From the NCBI RefSeq assembly GCF_009789235.1, contig NZ_WSTB01000007.1, positions 1 through 64,000 of the forward strand: a stretch of 64,000 bases of DNA, read 5' to 3'. Under the pieces are notes generated by a model that searched no databases, was not told where the DNA came from, and saw nothing but the letters and a program-made list of their open reading frames with translations. How positions within the stretch are numbered: position 1 is the stretch's first letter; each line of letters begins with the position of its first letter. A program made the position numbers and the translations under genes. Below are positions 63,162-64,000 of this stretch, piece by piece. Source of the stretch: Flavobacterium hydrocarbonoxydans. Lineage in GTDB: Bacteria; Bacteroidota; Bacteroidia; Flavobacteriales; Flavobacteriaceae.

Positions 63162-63386
63162 ATGGAAAACTCAACCAACATATTGGTATTTGCAACCAAT
63201 ATCAGAACCGAGAACGACAAACAATTAATTAGTAAGATACTTAATCAAAAAACTGAAATTCGCCAGTGGAATATTGATCAGGAAGATATTGATTGCGTTT
63301 TGCGAATTGAAAGCGATTTGCTATCAGAAGAAGAAATCATCAATATCATCGACGCGCATGATTTCGACTGTACACCATTAGAATAA
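63162..63386 (+). CDS. Small conserved protein, ferredoxin-like fold predicted
   Basis: This 74-residue cytoplasmic protein has the strand-helix-strand-strand-helix-strand pattern NILVFATNI, ENDKQLISKILNQK, IRQWNIDQEDIDCVLRIE and SEEEIINIIDAHDFDCTPLE. This recalls heavy-metal-associated domains, but the metal-binding CxxC is absent. It lies between the TetR gene and an MFS gene, 7 bp before the latter. Role unknown, possibly a regulatory partner of the unit. Confidence 0.7.
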   Translation: MENSTNILVFATNIRTENDKQLISKILNQKTEIRQWNIDQEDIDCVLRIESDLLSEEEIINIIDAHDFDCTPLE

Positions 63387-63393
63387 AACAAAA

Positions 63394-64000
63394 ATGAAAG
63401 ATCAAAAACAAGCCATACCTTTTACTGGTTATCAAAAATTTGCCATTTTTATACTGGCCATCACTCAATTCACCGTAATTTTAGATTTCATGGTCATGTC
63501 GCCTTTGGGAGATATTTTAATGAAATCTTTGCAACTTAAACCTTCTCATTTCGGACTGGTAGTTTCTGCTTATGCGTTTAGTGCCGGGATTTCAGGGCTT
63601 CTTACAGCTGGTTTTGCGGATAAATTTGATCGAAAAAAATTATTACTTTTTTTCTACATCGGATTTATTCTTGGCACTATATTATGTGGAGTTGTTACTT
63701 CATATCCTTTACTAGTTGCGGCCAGAATTATCACCGGTTTATTTGGAGGTGTTATAGGCTCTATTTCTATGGCGATTGTTGCCGATATATTCTCGATTCA
63801 GCAACGTGGTCGCGTGATGGGTTTTATACAAATGGGATTTGGAGCAAGTCAGATTCTGGGAATCCCAATCGGATTGTATTTAGCGAATGCCTGGGGCTGG
63901 CACGCGCCATTTTTATGGGTAGCAGGAATGGCAGCCATTATTGCTATTTTAATTGCCATTAAATTAAAACCAATCACGGCACATCTTGCGGTACAACAGG
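63394..64000 (+). CDS. MFS transporter, N-terminal part (cut by window edge)
   Basis: The frame stays open for 202 codons to the right edge. It begins MKDQKQAIPFTGYQKFAIFI and has six hydrophobic segments, the MFS loop motif ADKFDRKKLLLF after helix 2, and AARIITGLFGGVIGSISMAI and DIFSIQQRGRVMGF. The pattern fits the DHA1 drug:proton antiporter family (Bcr/CflA, AraJ-like). It is 7 bp after the 74-residue gene and probably its expression is repressed by the TetR protein. Confidence 0.85.
   Translation, partial: MKDQKQAIPFTGYQKFAIFILAITQFTVILDFMVMSPLGDILMKSLQLKPSHFGLVVSAYAFSAGISGLLTAGFADKFDRKKLLLFFYIGFILGTILCGVVTSYPLLVAARIITGLFGGVIGSISMAIVADIFSIQQRGRVMGFIQMGFGASQILGIPIGLYLANAWGWHAPFLWVAGMAAIIAILIAIKLKPITAHLAVQQ

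Overview
The window looks like a chromosomal segment of a Flavobacterium-type member of the Bacteroidota. The DNA is AT-rich, Shine-Dalgarno sequences are weak or absent, and several genes carry the Bacteroidota -7 promoter box TAnnTTTG. The gene content also fits: gliding lipoprotein GldI, a PUR-family protein, a long NusB, monomeric isocitrate dehydrogenase, cyclophilin-FKBP fusions and a DUF5723-type barrel. I saw no rRNA, tRNA, CRISPR array, insertion sequence or prophage.

Layout. 0-6 kb (mostly minus strand): start of nagB, an OsmC protein, a LysM/periplasmic-binding protein, guaA and a secreted protein. 6-12 kb (plus): a RidA-like protein, a CLC antiporter resembling the fluoride branch, a DHH phosphoesterase, gldI and two exported cyclophilin-FKBP fusions. 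12-17 kb: rel, fur, purA and nudK. 17-23 kb: a hydrolase, several secreted proteins of unknown function, an L,D-transpeptidase and a tiny zinc-ribbon/HhH protein. 23-29 kb (minus): guaB, a DUF5723 barrel with a lipoprotein partner, an HMG-CoA lyase and pyrD; a 28-residue membrane peptide lies between the last two. 29-36 kb (plus): an envelope island with two barrels, an exported HAD phosphatase, an OprO/P porin, a DUF6515 protein and a formylglycine-generating enzyme, but no sulfatase. 36-43 kb: pepT, a YdeI protein, a structured RNA repeat, yajC, nusB, leucine dehydrogenase, an ABC exporter and a PUR protein. 43-54 kb: a GH3 glucosidase with esterases, csaA, further hydrolases and redox proteins, a third cyclophilin-FKBP fusion, an MFS transporter, a KdgF-like cupin and a TIM-barrel epimerase. 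54-58 kb: trmD, rplS and icd. 58-64 kb: two oxidoreductase-plus-AraC modules and a TetR/small protein/MFS unit.

The genes are mainly housekeeping (purine and pyrimidine synthesis, stringent response, translation, envelope folding) with small accessory blocks. The intergenic DNA is unusual. It holds an 18-unit array of 7-bp repeats, several elements 70-160 bp long with complementary ends, a candidate structured RNA related to a widespread flavobacterial repeat, and direct or inverted repeats beside promoters. The most interesting leads are the sulfatase-less formylglycine-generating-enzyme island with gene remnants (29.3-35.8 kb), the zinc-ribbon/HhH mini-protein, the membrane peptide with paired palindromes, and the repeat elements.
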